From: Marivita sp046591575 | GTDB lineage: Bacteria > Pseudomonadota > Alphaproteobacteria > Rhodobacterales > Rhodobacteraceae | Length of the DNA stretch: 64,000 nt | Assembly: GCF_046591575.1 (NCBI RefSeq) | Contig: NZ_JBIQWA010000012.1 | Location: 1-64,000, forward strand | Direction of reading: 5' to 3' | The notes under the pieces: generated by a model | What the model saw: only the letters and a program-made list of their open reading frames with translations | The model's database searches: none | What the model was told of the DNA's origin: nothing | Position numbers and translations under genes: made by a program | Part shown: piece after piece, positions 27,007 to 33,941 of the stretch | Position numbering within the stretch: position 1 is the first letter of the stretch | Layout of the letters: every line of letters starts with the position of its first letter

Positions 27007-27912
27007 CTACCAGTCCTTGGGGCCCTTATCGCCGAACTGATGTACCAGAAAATCAATGAAAGCGCGCACTTTCGGCTGCGTAAACCGACCCGGAGGATAC
27101 ACCGCATAAATGCCCTGCGTGTCGACCGGCAGGTCCGGAATAGCATCCTCAACCAGCCCTTGCTCCATCGCATCGGCGTACAGGAAGGACGGCAAATACG
27201 CGATGCCAAGTCCCGCAACACAGGCGTTCAACAGCGATTGACCGTCATTCACAGACAACCATCCCGCCGTGCGCACCTGACGCTTCTCACCCGATGGTGC
27301 CGTCACTTTCCAGACATTGCCACTGGATTGGTTGGAGTAATGCAAAAGCTTGTGCTCGTTCAGGTCGTCAATCCGGCGCGGACGGCCATATTCCTCAAAA
27401 TAGCCGGGCGAGGCGATCATGCGCTTGGTCGTCTCCGTCAGTTTGCGGGCGCGCAGCGTGCTGTCCTCCAGCTCGCCAATGCGCACCGCCATGTCAAACC
27501 CTTCCGAGATCAGTTCCACATAGCGGTTGTTCAGCACCATATTGACGGTAATGTCCGGAAAATCCGTTAAGAAATCCCCCAGAACCGGAGACAGGTGATT
27601 CACGCCAAAATCCGTCGCCACGGAAATCCGCAGCAGGCCAGACGGGGCGGATTGCATTGATGTGACCAAGGCGTCCGCCTCGCCCGCATCGTTCAACACG
27701 CGCCGGGCGCGATCATAATACGCCAAGCCAATTTCAGTCGGGCTGACCCGCCGTGTTGTCCGGTTCAAAAGCCGTGCTCCCAATCGCGCCTCAAGGCTGG
27801 ACACATGCTTGGACACTGCCGATTTGGAAATGCCCATCTTTTTGGCCGCATCGGTGAAGCCACCTTGATCCACAACCGTGGCAAAGGCCTCCATTTCGGT
27901 AAGACGGTCCAT
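27007..27912 (-). CDS. LysR family transcriptional regulator
   Basis: A 301-residue LysR regulator: winged-helix DNA-binding domain at 1-60 (AFATVVDQGGFTDAAKKMGISKSAVSKHVSSLE), linker helix, and a periplasmic-binding-type effector domain from about residue 90. It resembles the CrgA/AaeR-like branch often linked to redox or aromatic signals, but the effector cannot be read from sequence. The gene is divergent from the DUF4399 gene, and the 219-base gap between them contains an inverted repeat at 28065-28091. Regulation of the DUF4399 gene by it is a guess from layout. Confidence 0.92.
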   Translation of the reverse strand: MDRLTEMEAFATVVDQGGFTDAAKKMGISKSAVSKHVSSLEARLGARLLNRTTRRVSPTEIGLAYYDRARRVLNDAGEADALVTSMQSAPSGLLRISVATDFGVNHLSPVLGDFLTDFPDITVNMVLNNRYVELISEGFDMAVRIGELEDSTLRARKLTETTKRMIASPGYFEEYGRPRRIDDLNEHKLLHYSNQSSGNVWKVTAPSGEKRQVRTAGWLSVNDGQSLLNACVAGLGIAYLPSFLYADAMEQGLVEDAIPDLPVDTQGIYAVYPPGRFTQPKVRAFIDFLVHQFGDKGPKDW

Positions 27913-28064
27913 ACGTATTCCTCGTGTTTGTCGAGATAGGGTATGGCCGTCAAATCAGGCGTGACTTGGGCGCACTGCAGACAATATCTGGGTTTTATTC
28001 GGCAATGTCGTCCTTCGGGAAACAGCCCGCCCAAAGGCCAACATGCCTTGGCACGCGCTTTTTT

Positions 28065-28091
28065 TAGGCTACCTTACCCTAAGGAAGCCTA
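28065..28091. promoter_or_regulatory. Imperfect inverted repeat before the DUF4399 gene
   Basis: TAGGCTACCTTA and TAAGGAAGCCTA are 12-base arms with one mismatch, separated by CCC. A run of seven T precedes the repeat. It sits 40 bases before the DUF4399 start codon. It could be an operator or a leader hairpin; the run of T is upstream on this strand, so on the minus strand the same hairpin followed by A-to-T transcription would look like a weak terminator. Confidence 0.4.
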
Positions 28092-28131
28092 TCCGACACA
28101 GGTCGGCGGCGTCCGAATATGGGAGGAAGAA

Positions 28132-28575
28132 ATGAAGCATTTTGTCTTTGGGGCGGCCTTGGCGTTGTCCACCATTGGTGCAGCATGGGCCAGCGACACA
28201 CCGGCACCGGAGGACGCGGCGCTCTATATCATCAATCTGGAAGACGGGGCCACGGTTCAATCACCCGTCCAGATCAAATTCGGTCTGCAAGGCATGGGCG
28301 TTGCCCCCGCCGGTGTTGAAAAGGAACAGACCGGGCACCACCATATCTACCTCAATCGCCCCGCCTTCGGTGAGGCCGAGAACGATGCCGAGATTGCCGC
28401 GAACGGGATTCCCAGCGATGACAATCACATCCACTTTGGCGGCGGTCAAACCGAGGTGTCGCTTGATCTTGAACCCGGCGAATACACCGTTCAGCTGGTA
28501 CTTGGGGATCACTTCCACATCCCGCACAATCCGCCCGTGGTCAGTGAGCGCATCACCATTACCGTCACTGAATAA
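28132..28575 (+). CDS. Secreted DUF4399 domain protein
   Basis: A 147-residue exported protein with a signal peptide (cleavage after AAWA, about residue 20) and a DUF4399 domain. The mature part is rich in histidines set in conserved places (TGHHHIYLN, DDNHIHFGGGQTE, LGDHFHIPHNPP), which suggests metal binding in the periplasm. The family's function is not established. GGGAGGAA precedes the ATG with ideal spacing. A strong hairpin terminator follows at 28580-28602. Confidence 0.88.
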   Translation: MKHFVFGAALALSTIGAAWASDTPAPEDAALYIINLEDGATVQSPVQIKFGLQGMGVAPAGVEKEQTGHHHIYLNRPAFGEAENDAEIAANGIPSDDNHIHFGGGQTEVSLDLEPGEYTVQLVLGDHFHIPHNPPVVSERITITVTE

Positions 28576-28579
28576 ACAA

Positions 28580-28602
28580 AAGCCGGGCGCAAGGCCCGGC
28601 TT
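28580..28602. terminator. Bidirectional terminator between DUF4399 and PfpI genes
   Basis: AAGCCGGGC (28580-28588) pairs with GCCCGGCTT (28594-28602) across GCAAG. The convergent genes end at 28575 and 28623, so the hairpin can serve both. The T-tract is weak on both sides. Confidence 0.65.
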
Positions 28603-28622
28603 ATCTGAGTTTTGCCAAAGGC

Positions 28623-29183
28623 TTACGCTGCTTTTCGCAGATGTTTGCCCTCTTCGATCTCTTCAACGATCTTGCTGACAAACGCCTTCAGGTCGTCTGG
28701 CTGACGACTTGTTACAATCGCCTGATCGACAACAACCTCTTCATTCTTCCAATTGGCACCGGCGTTTTTCACATCGGTTTTGATCGAATGATAAGAAGTG
28801 GCATCGCGGCCCTTCAAAATCCCGGCCTCGATCAAAACCCAGGGGGCGTGACACACCGCGGCAATCGTTTTGCCCTGATCGTGGAAAGCGCGGACCAGCG
28901 TTAATACGTCGTCATCGACGCGCAACAGGTCCGGGTTGATCTGACCGCCGGGAATGACCAGCGCGTCGTAATCATCAGCCCTCACCTCGGAAATCTTGGC
29001 ATCCGCTTCGGCTTCACGGCCCCAGTCGCTGCCTTCCCAACCCTTGATGGCCTTGCCGTCAAGCGTTGCCACATGCAGATCGGCACCTTTGGCGCGCAGT
29101 TGGTCGCGGGGGAATTCAAGCTCTGATTGCTCAAACCCGTGGGTCGAAATAAGTAGAATTTTCGCGTCATTGATTGCAGGCAT
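28623..29183 (-). CDS. DJ-1/PfpI family protein (type 1 glutamine amidotransferase-like)
   Basis: A 186-residue PfpI/YhbO-type protein. The nucleophile elbow AAVCHAPW puts Cys111 next to His112, and the conserved Glu lies in FEQSELEFP. Members act as protease-like or deglycase-type stress proteins; the precise activity is disputed. The start at 29183 follows a perfect GGAGGT box, so the 14 codons further upstream in the frame are not used. Confidence 0.92.
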   Translation of the reverse strand: MPAINDAKILLISTHGFEQSELEFPRDQLRAKGADLHVATLDGKAIKGWEGSDWGREAEADAKISEVRADDYDALVIPGGQINPDLLRVDDDVLTLVRAFHDQGKTIAAVCHAPWVLIEAGILKGRDATSYHSIKTDVKNAGANWKNEEVVVDQAIVTSRQPDDLKAFVSKIVEEIEEGKHLRKAA

Positions 29184-29271
29184 GGGTGACCTCCTGATTT
29201 GATGAATCTCCAAACGGGGCCTCACGCCCCGTTGTCTGATCCCTCAACGCATCATCAGGCCAAGACGTTCC

Positions 29272-31299
29272 TTACAGCGTTGCCGCCAATCGTGTGCCCT
29301 GATCAATCGCGCGCTTGGCATCCAGCTCTGCCGCCACATCCGCTCCGCCGATCACATGGCACGCAACGCCTTTTGCCTCCAACGCATCCGCCAATGACCG
29401 CTCCGGCAACTGCCCGGCACATAACACAACCGTATCACAGGCAATCATTTCAGGCCGCTCCCGCGATGCGCCATAGGAAATATGCAAGCCGTCAGCGTCA
29501 ATGCGTTCATAATTCACGCCTGCCTTCATCTGCACGTCTTTCATCATAAGACTCATCCGATGAATCCAGCCCGTGGTTTTGCCCAGCCGCTTGCCGGGCT
29601 TCTCGGCCTTGCGCTGCAATAAGGTGACCGCGCGCGCAGGCGGTGTGGGCTGTGGTCCGTCCGGCGACAACCCAGAGCGTTCCTTGGCCGGGTCCGTGAT
29701 GCCCCATTCGGTCATCCACTCCGGCAGATTCTCGGTCGGGCTGTCTCCTTCGTGGACAAGGTATTCCGAAACGTCAAATCCGATCCCCCCTGCGCCGACG
29801 ACGGCGACATTTTGCCCGACCGGGGCATTGCCACGCAGCACATCGACATAACTCAACACGTTGTCCCCGTCCTGGCCGGGAATGCCCGGATCACGCGGAA
29901 TGACACCTGTGGCAATCACCACATGATCAAATCCGTCCAGATCATCGGCACCAACCTCTTGACCCAGAACAACCGTAACACCGGTTTTGGACAGCATGGT
30001 GCGATACCAATCAACCAGCCCCCAGAACTCTTCCTTGCCCGGAACCTGTTTTGCCATATTCAGCTGTCCCCCAATTTCGTGGGCCTTGTCGAACAGCGTC
30101 ACATCGTGCCCCCGCTCTGCCGCCGTGATCGCCGTGGACAGCCCCGCAGGTCCGGCCCCGACAACTGCAACGCGCTGGGGATTGGCAGTTTGTTCGACTT
30201 TCAACTCGGTCTCGAAACAAGCCCTCGGATTCACAAGGCAAGACGAGATTTTCATCTGAAACGTATGGTCCAGACAAGCCTGATTGCACGCAATACAGGG
30301 CGCGATCTGGGCCGCCTCACCCGCCATCGCTTTCGCAACGAAATCCGGATCAGCCAGGAATGGCCGCGCCATCGACACCATATCGGCACAGCCCTCGGCC
30401 AGCACCTCTTCGGCCACCTCGGGCGTGTTGATCCGGTTTGATGTGATCACCGGTATCCCCACCTTGCCCATCAGCTTTTTCGTCACCCAGGCAAAGGCCG
30501 CGCGCGGCACGCTGGTGGCAATCGTCGGAATCCGCGCCTCGTGCCAACCGATGCCGGTATTGATCAGCGTGGCCCCGGCCTTTTCGATCTCTTGGGCAAG
30601 TTGGACCACCTCGTCGTGGGTCGATCCGTTTGGCACAAGGTCAATCATCGACAACCGGTAGATCACAATGAACTCCGGCCCCACCGCCGCGCGCACCCGG
30701 CGGACCACTTCGATCGGCAGACGCATCCGGTTTTCGTACGACCCACCCCACCGATCCGTACGTTTGTTGGTGTGGGTGACAAGAAACTGGTTGATGAAGT
30801 ACCCTTCCGATCCCATCACCTCGACCCCGTCATACCCCGCCTCTTTTGCCCGTTTCGCGGCGGTCACGATGTCGGCGATCTGCTTTTCGATACCATCCTC
30901 GTCCAACTCTGTCGGCACAAAAGGAGAGATCGGCGATTTGATGGCAGACGGGGCCACACATTCCTTGCCATAAGCATAGCGCCCCGCATGCAAAATCTGC
31001 ATCGCGATCTTGCCGTCAGCCTCATGAACACGATCTGTCACCAACCGGTGGTTTGCAATGTCCTGATCCGAAAACAAACCCGACGCCCCCGGAAACACCC
31101 CGCCTTCGCGATTCGGGGCCATGCCGCCCGTGACCATCAAAGCCACCCCACCCCGCGCCCGCGCGGCATAGAATTCCGCCGCGCGGTTCCAGTCGCCGGT
31201 TTCTTCAAGGTTCGTGTGCATCGACCCCATGAGCACGCGGTTTTTCAGCGTCGTGAACCCAAGGTCCAACGGGGCAAGCATATGTGGATAGCTGGTCAT
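29272..31299 (-). CDS. fadH: NADPH-dependent 2,4-dienoyl-CoA reductase
   Basis: FadH reduces 2,4-dienoyl-CoA during breakdown of polyunsaturated fatty acids. The 675 residues follow the E. coli layout: old-yellow-enzyme FMN barrel (1-330), 4Fe-4S cysteines Cys335, Cys338, Cys342 and Cys354, then FAD and NADPH domains (VAVVGAGPAGLS; VAVVGAGGIGFD). The active-site Tyr and His blocks (QILHAGRYAY, GSEGYFINQF) are present. The start at 31299 follows GGGAGG; the frame is open 12 codons upstream. It stands alone between PfpI and an HI0933-type flavoprotein. Confidence 0.95.
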   Translation of the reverse strand: MTSYPHMLAPLDLGFTTLKNRVLMGSMHTNLEETGDWNRAAEFYAARARGGVALMVTGGMAPNREGGVFPGASGLFSDQDIANHRLVTDRVHEADGKIAMQILHAGRYAYGKECVAPSAIKSPISPFVPTELDEDGIEKQIADIVTAAKRAKEAGYDGVEVMGSEGYFINQFLVTHTNKRTDRWGGSYENRMRLPIEVVRRVRAAVGPEFIVIYRLSMIDLVPNGSTHDEVVQLAQEIEKAGATLINTGIGWHEARIPTIATSVPRAAFAWVTKKLMGKVGIPVITSNRINTPEVAEEVLAEGCADMVSMARPFLADPDFVAKAMAGEAAQIAPCIACNQACLDHTFQMKISSCLVNPRACFETELKVEQTANPQRVAVVGAGPAGLSTAITAAERGHDVTLFDKAHEIGGQLNMAKQVPGKEEFWGLVDWYRTMLSKTGVTVVLGQEVGADDLDGFDHVVIATGVIPRDPGIPGQDGDNVLSYVDVLRGNAPVGQNVAVVGAGGIGFDVSEYLVHEGDSPTENLPEWMTEWGITDPAKERSGLSPDGPQPTPPARAVTLLQRKAEKPGKRLGKTTGWIHRMSLMMKDVQMKAGVNYERIDADGLHISYGASRERPEMIACDTVVLCAGQLPERSLADALEAKGVACHVIGGADVAAELDAKRAIDQGTRLAATL

Positions 31300-31362
31300 G
31301 ACGGCCTCCCTTTGCGCGTTGGTGCCACGTGCCAAGTTGACCTGTCACGCCCCGACGTCACG

Positions 31363-32541
31363 TCACGGACGGTTAAACTCCGCCGCGTGCCGTCCGGCCC
31401 AAAGCCCGGTGGCGAAACAGGCGGTCAAAAGATAACCGCCCGTCGGCGCATCCCAATCCAGCATTTCACCGGCACAAAACACGCCCGGTCGATCCCGCAG
31501 CATCAGCCTATCGTCAAGCGCGGCAAAGGCCACCCCGCCGGCGGTTGAAATCGCCTCGTCCATCGGCCGCAAACCCGCGTGCCGGATCGGAATGGCTTTT
31601 AATACGGCGGCCAGCGAAACGGTGTCGGTCGGAACGTTTGGAACAAATTCCCGCATGACGGCCTGTGCCGCAGATGACAGTTTCAACCTGCGTCGCAAGT
31701 GATTGCTTAAACTCTGTTTGCCTTGTGTCTTGGACAGTTTCGCAGCAATCGCATCCGGCGTCAGATCGGGTAGCAGATCCAGATGCAGATCTGCCCCCTC
31801 CCGCAGCGCAGGCGTGAGCGAATACACACCCCCACCCTCTAGCCCGCGCTCGGAAATCACGATCTCTCCCCGAGACATCTTTGGGCCCGCATGTAAGGCA
31901 ATGTTCTTCAAAGGTGCGCCGAAATGCCGGGTCATGTGGGAAGACCAAGTCACACGCACCCCGGAATTCGAGGGCGCAAATGCCGATAGCGCAATACCCT
32001 GTTGCGCAAACAGCTTTGCCCATTCTCCGTCCGACCCCAGTCGCGCCCAACTCGCCCCGCCCAATGCAAGGGCCGTCACGCGCGGCGTCAGAACGCGCTG
32101 TCCATCCGGGGTATCAAACACGAATGTGTTCCTGTCCCACCCGGTCCAGCGCCACCGCGTCTGCCGATACAGCCCCATGCCATCCAGACGGGCCAACCAT
32201 GCGCGCAACAAGGGCGATGCCTTCATGGCCGTTGGGAAAAGCCGCCCCGTTGACCCTGTGAACGTGCTTTGTCCCAGCCCCTCTGCCCATGCCTGCACAT
32301 GCTTTGGTCCAAACGCGGTCAGGCTGTCCGTCAGCACGGGTGGAGCCGTGCCGTACGCCTCAAGAAACGGTTCCATGGCCTGCATCTTGGTCAGGTTCAG
32401 ACCGGACTTGCCCGCCATAAGGAATTTGCGACCCAAAGACGGTTTCGCATCGACCAGTGTCACCGCCCGACCCGCCGTCAATAGAGCATCCGCCGCCATC
32501 AACCCGGCAGGTCCGCCACCGATGACCAGCGCATCTGTCAT
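31363..32541 (-). CDS. HI0933/YhiN family NAD(P)/FAD-dependent oxidoreductase
   Basis: A 392-residue flavoprotein of the BaiN/HI0933 type (TIGR03862 branch). It has the FAD fold at the N-terminus (ALVIGGGPAGLMAAD), the GRKFLMAGKSGLNLT block that marks the family, and a C-terminal FCAGEMLDWDAPTGGYLL block. The natural substrate is not known for most members. Its ATG overlaps the stop of a small upstream frame as ATGA. It is on the same strand as fadH, 63 bases upstream. Confidence 0.9.
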   Translation of the reverse strand: MTDALVIGGGPAGLMAADALLTAGRAVTLVDAKPSLGRKFLMAGKSGLNLTKMQAMEPFLEAYGTAPPVLTDSLTAFGPKHVQAWAEGLGQSTFTGSTGRLFPTAMKASPLLRAWLARLDGMGLYRQTRWRWTGWDRNTFVFDTPDGQRVLTPRVTALALGGASWARLGSDGEWAKLFAQQGIALSAFAPSNSGVRVTWSSHMTRHFGAPLKNIALHAGPKMSRGEIVISERGLEGGGVYSLTPALREGADLHLDLLPDLTPDAIAAKLSKTQGKQSLSNHLRRRLKLSSAAQAVMREFVPNVPTDTVSLAAVLKAIPIRHAGLRPMDEAISTAGGVAFAALDDRLMLRDRPGVFCAGEMLDWDAPTGGYLLTACFATGLWAGRHAAEFNRP

Positions 32542-32678
32542 GCCGCGTCCGGAGCGTTGCGCATGTCGACATCAACGCCGCTGTCGGCAAAGCCGCGCCG
32601 CGCAATCTCGTGGACCGACCGCGCGGTGGCCGCCGCGTGCTGAATTATGCGATGGCGTGCAAGGAGATCCCACTCCAT
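32538..32678 (-). CDS. Possible 46-residue protein coupled to the flavoprotein gene
   Basis: A short frame starting at ATG 32678 behind AAGGGA and ending in a TGA that overlaps the ATG of the flavoprotein gene (ATGA). The product is a soluble, Ala/Arg-rich peptide starting MEWDLLARHRII. The frame is open further up to 32771, where it would overlap the start of the divergent HNH gene. I do not recognise it. The ribosome-binding box and the stop-start overlap support translation; short length and bland composition speak against it. Confidence 0.33.
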   Translation of the reverse strand: MEWDLLARHRIIQHAAATARSVHEIARRGFADSGVDVDMRNAPDAA

Positions 32679-32769
32679 GGCGATTCCCTTGAAATCTCTT
32701 TGATCCATCTCAGCTTGATGCCTTGAGCCACCCGCTTGCACAAGTGCCCGAACCAGAGCCGAAACACCC

Positions 32770-33087
32770 ATGTCGCATTCAGACCCGATTTGTCCTTTGT
32801 GCCTGCGCCCGATCCCGGCGGGTGTAAAACAAAGCCAACATCATCTGGTACCCAAGCTGAAAGGCGGCAAAGGCGGGCCGACGATTCTGATCCACCAGAT
32901 GTGCCATAACGAAATTCACGCAACCCTAACCGAAGCCGAACTCGCGCGTGACTATAACACACCCGAGGCACTGAGGGCACATCCGAAACTGGCAGCGTTT
33001 TTCAAGTGGGTGTCGAAAAGACCGGGCGATTTTCACGCCCGCAGCACACGCAGTCTGCGCAAGCAAAATTCCCGCAAACGCAGATAG
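32770..33087 (+). CDS. Small HNH-motif protein
   Basis: A 105-residue protein with a zinc-finger HNH fold: CPLC (Cys8, Cys11), the HH pair His24-His25 followed by LVPKLKGGKGG, and the MCHNEIH block (Cys45, His46, Asn47, His50). The C-terminus is strongly basic (RSLRKQNSRKRR), which suits DNA contact. Small stand-alone HNH proteins like this are widespread in alphaproteobacterial chromosomes with no clear role and need not be mobile. Its stop codon lies inside the left arm of a long inverted repeat (33084-33143). Confidence 0.82.
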   Translation: MSHSDPICPLCLRPIPAGVKQSQHHLVPKLKGGKGGPTILIHQMCHNEIHATLTEAELARDYNTPEALRAHPKLAAFFKWVSKRPGDFHARSTRSLRKQNSRKRR

Positions 33088-33143
33088 GTCCGTTTTGGCC
33101 CTATTGTTTCGCACGCGAAACATTGAGACCGAAACGGACCTAT
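33084..33143. repeat. 60-bp inverted repeat with 2-base loop
   Basis: Two 29-base arms match at 24 of 29 positions (33084-33112 and 33115-33143). The outer 12 bases (ATAGGTCCGTTT) and inner 7 bases (GTTTCGC) are perfect. The loop is AC. The left arm includes the HNH stop codon and the right arm ends 10 bases before the broken MFS frame. There is no T-run on either side as a classic terminator would have. Confidence 0.8.
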
Positions 33144-33153
33144 TAAAGTTCTG

Positions 33154-33456
33154 TTAACCTTTGGGCATGCCCCTGTTTCCCGCACGGCCGCCCGCAATCG
33201 CGGCCAGCCCTCCGACAAGAAAGCCAACTCTGCGCCCATAACGGCCCATCAAAAGTAAAAACGGCCCTGTCACGACAAGCCCTGCAAAGGTTTGCACCGA
33301 GGGCGGCAGGGTGGCGAGGGCCGGGTGAGGAGCAAGCAGAACCCCTGCCAGACCACCCAGAATGATCAGCATGGGCATGACAGATCCCAGGATCGTATTG
33401 GCCGCGATCAGCCCAACGAAGTTGATGTTGACGCCGGGCTGTTGAGTATGTGGCAT
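33154..33456 (-). pseudogene. 5' remnant of an MFS transporter gene
   Basis: The 100 codons encode only the first two to three membrane segments of an MFS transporter. The conserved loop motif GRYGRRVGFLVGG is at about 70-82. The frame then runs into GGRAGNRGMPKG and stops. Full members have about 400 residues and twelve segments. The missing 300 codons are not found nearby: the space is taken by the long inverted repeat and the HNH gene. This is best read as a gene truncated by deletion. Whether the short product is still made is unknown. Confidence 0.75.
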
Positions 33457-33614
33457 GAGCGGTCTGTTCCATGTGTACTCTCGTCACAGCACGATCCTAG
33501 CCGCTCAGAGATATGTCCCGAAGGGTCTATTCCAGCTCAGCATCAGCAGCGCAAAACTGACGCTGTGCGTCAGAGTCTTTGGACAGGGCAACACATACGC
33601 GCACCGCCGTCGAT

Positions 33615-33941
33615 TTAGGATGCGTTCATCCGTTCCATATGGGCCCGCATTTCCTCGGCCTCTTGCCGCGCGTCGCGCAAGCCTTCCATTGCGGCGGACA
33701 GCTCGGCTTCGGTCTGGGCCAGTTGATTGGTCAGTTCGGCCTCTCGCTGCTGCAGATAGGTGATCGCCTGATCGCGGGTTTCTTCGGCTTCGTGCAATTC
33801 CTGGCTCATGCGCTCAAGTTGGTCCATGTCGGCCTGACTGACCCGAGTGAAACGGTGCACAAGCCAATTGGCAAACCAGCCCAGACAAAACGCGACAAAC
33901 AGAATGATCGCTGTTGTAATGACAAACTCAGTTCTGTTCAT
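33615..33941 (-). CDS. Membrane-anchored coiled-coil protein
   Basis: A 108-residue protein with one N-terminal membrane helix (about 5-26) followed by a continuous Glu/Gln/Ala-rich coiled coil to the end (QADMDQLERMSQELHEAEE and onward). The ATG at 33941 lies inside the 3' end of the OmpA gene (14-base overlap), so the two are co-translated. I know no family name. Its pairing with a peptidoglycan-binding OmpA protein suggests an envelope or division-site role, which is inference. Confidence 0.75.
   Translation of the reverse strand: MNRTEFVITTAIILFVAFCLGWFANWLVHRFTRVSQADMDQLERMSQELHEAEETRDQAITYLQQREAELTNQLAQTEAELSAAMEGLRDARQEAEEMRAHMERMNAS

Noticed and set aside
32770..33087. HNH gene considered as a mobile intron or homing endonuclease
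   Set aside because: It is not inside another gene, has no intron features, and small HNH proteins of this type are common stand-alone chromosomal genes.
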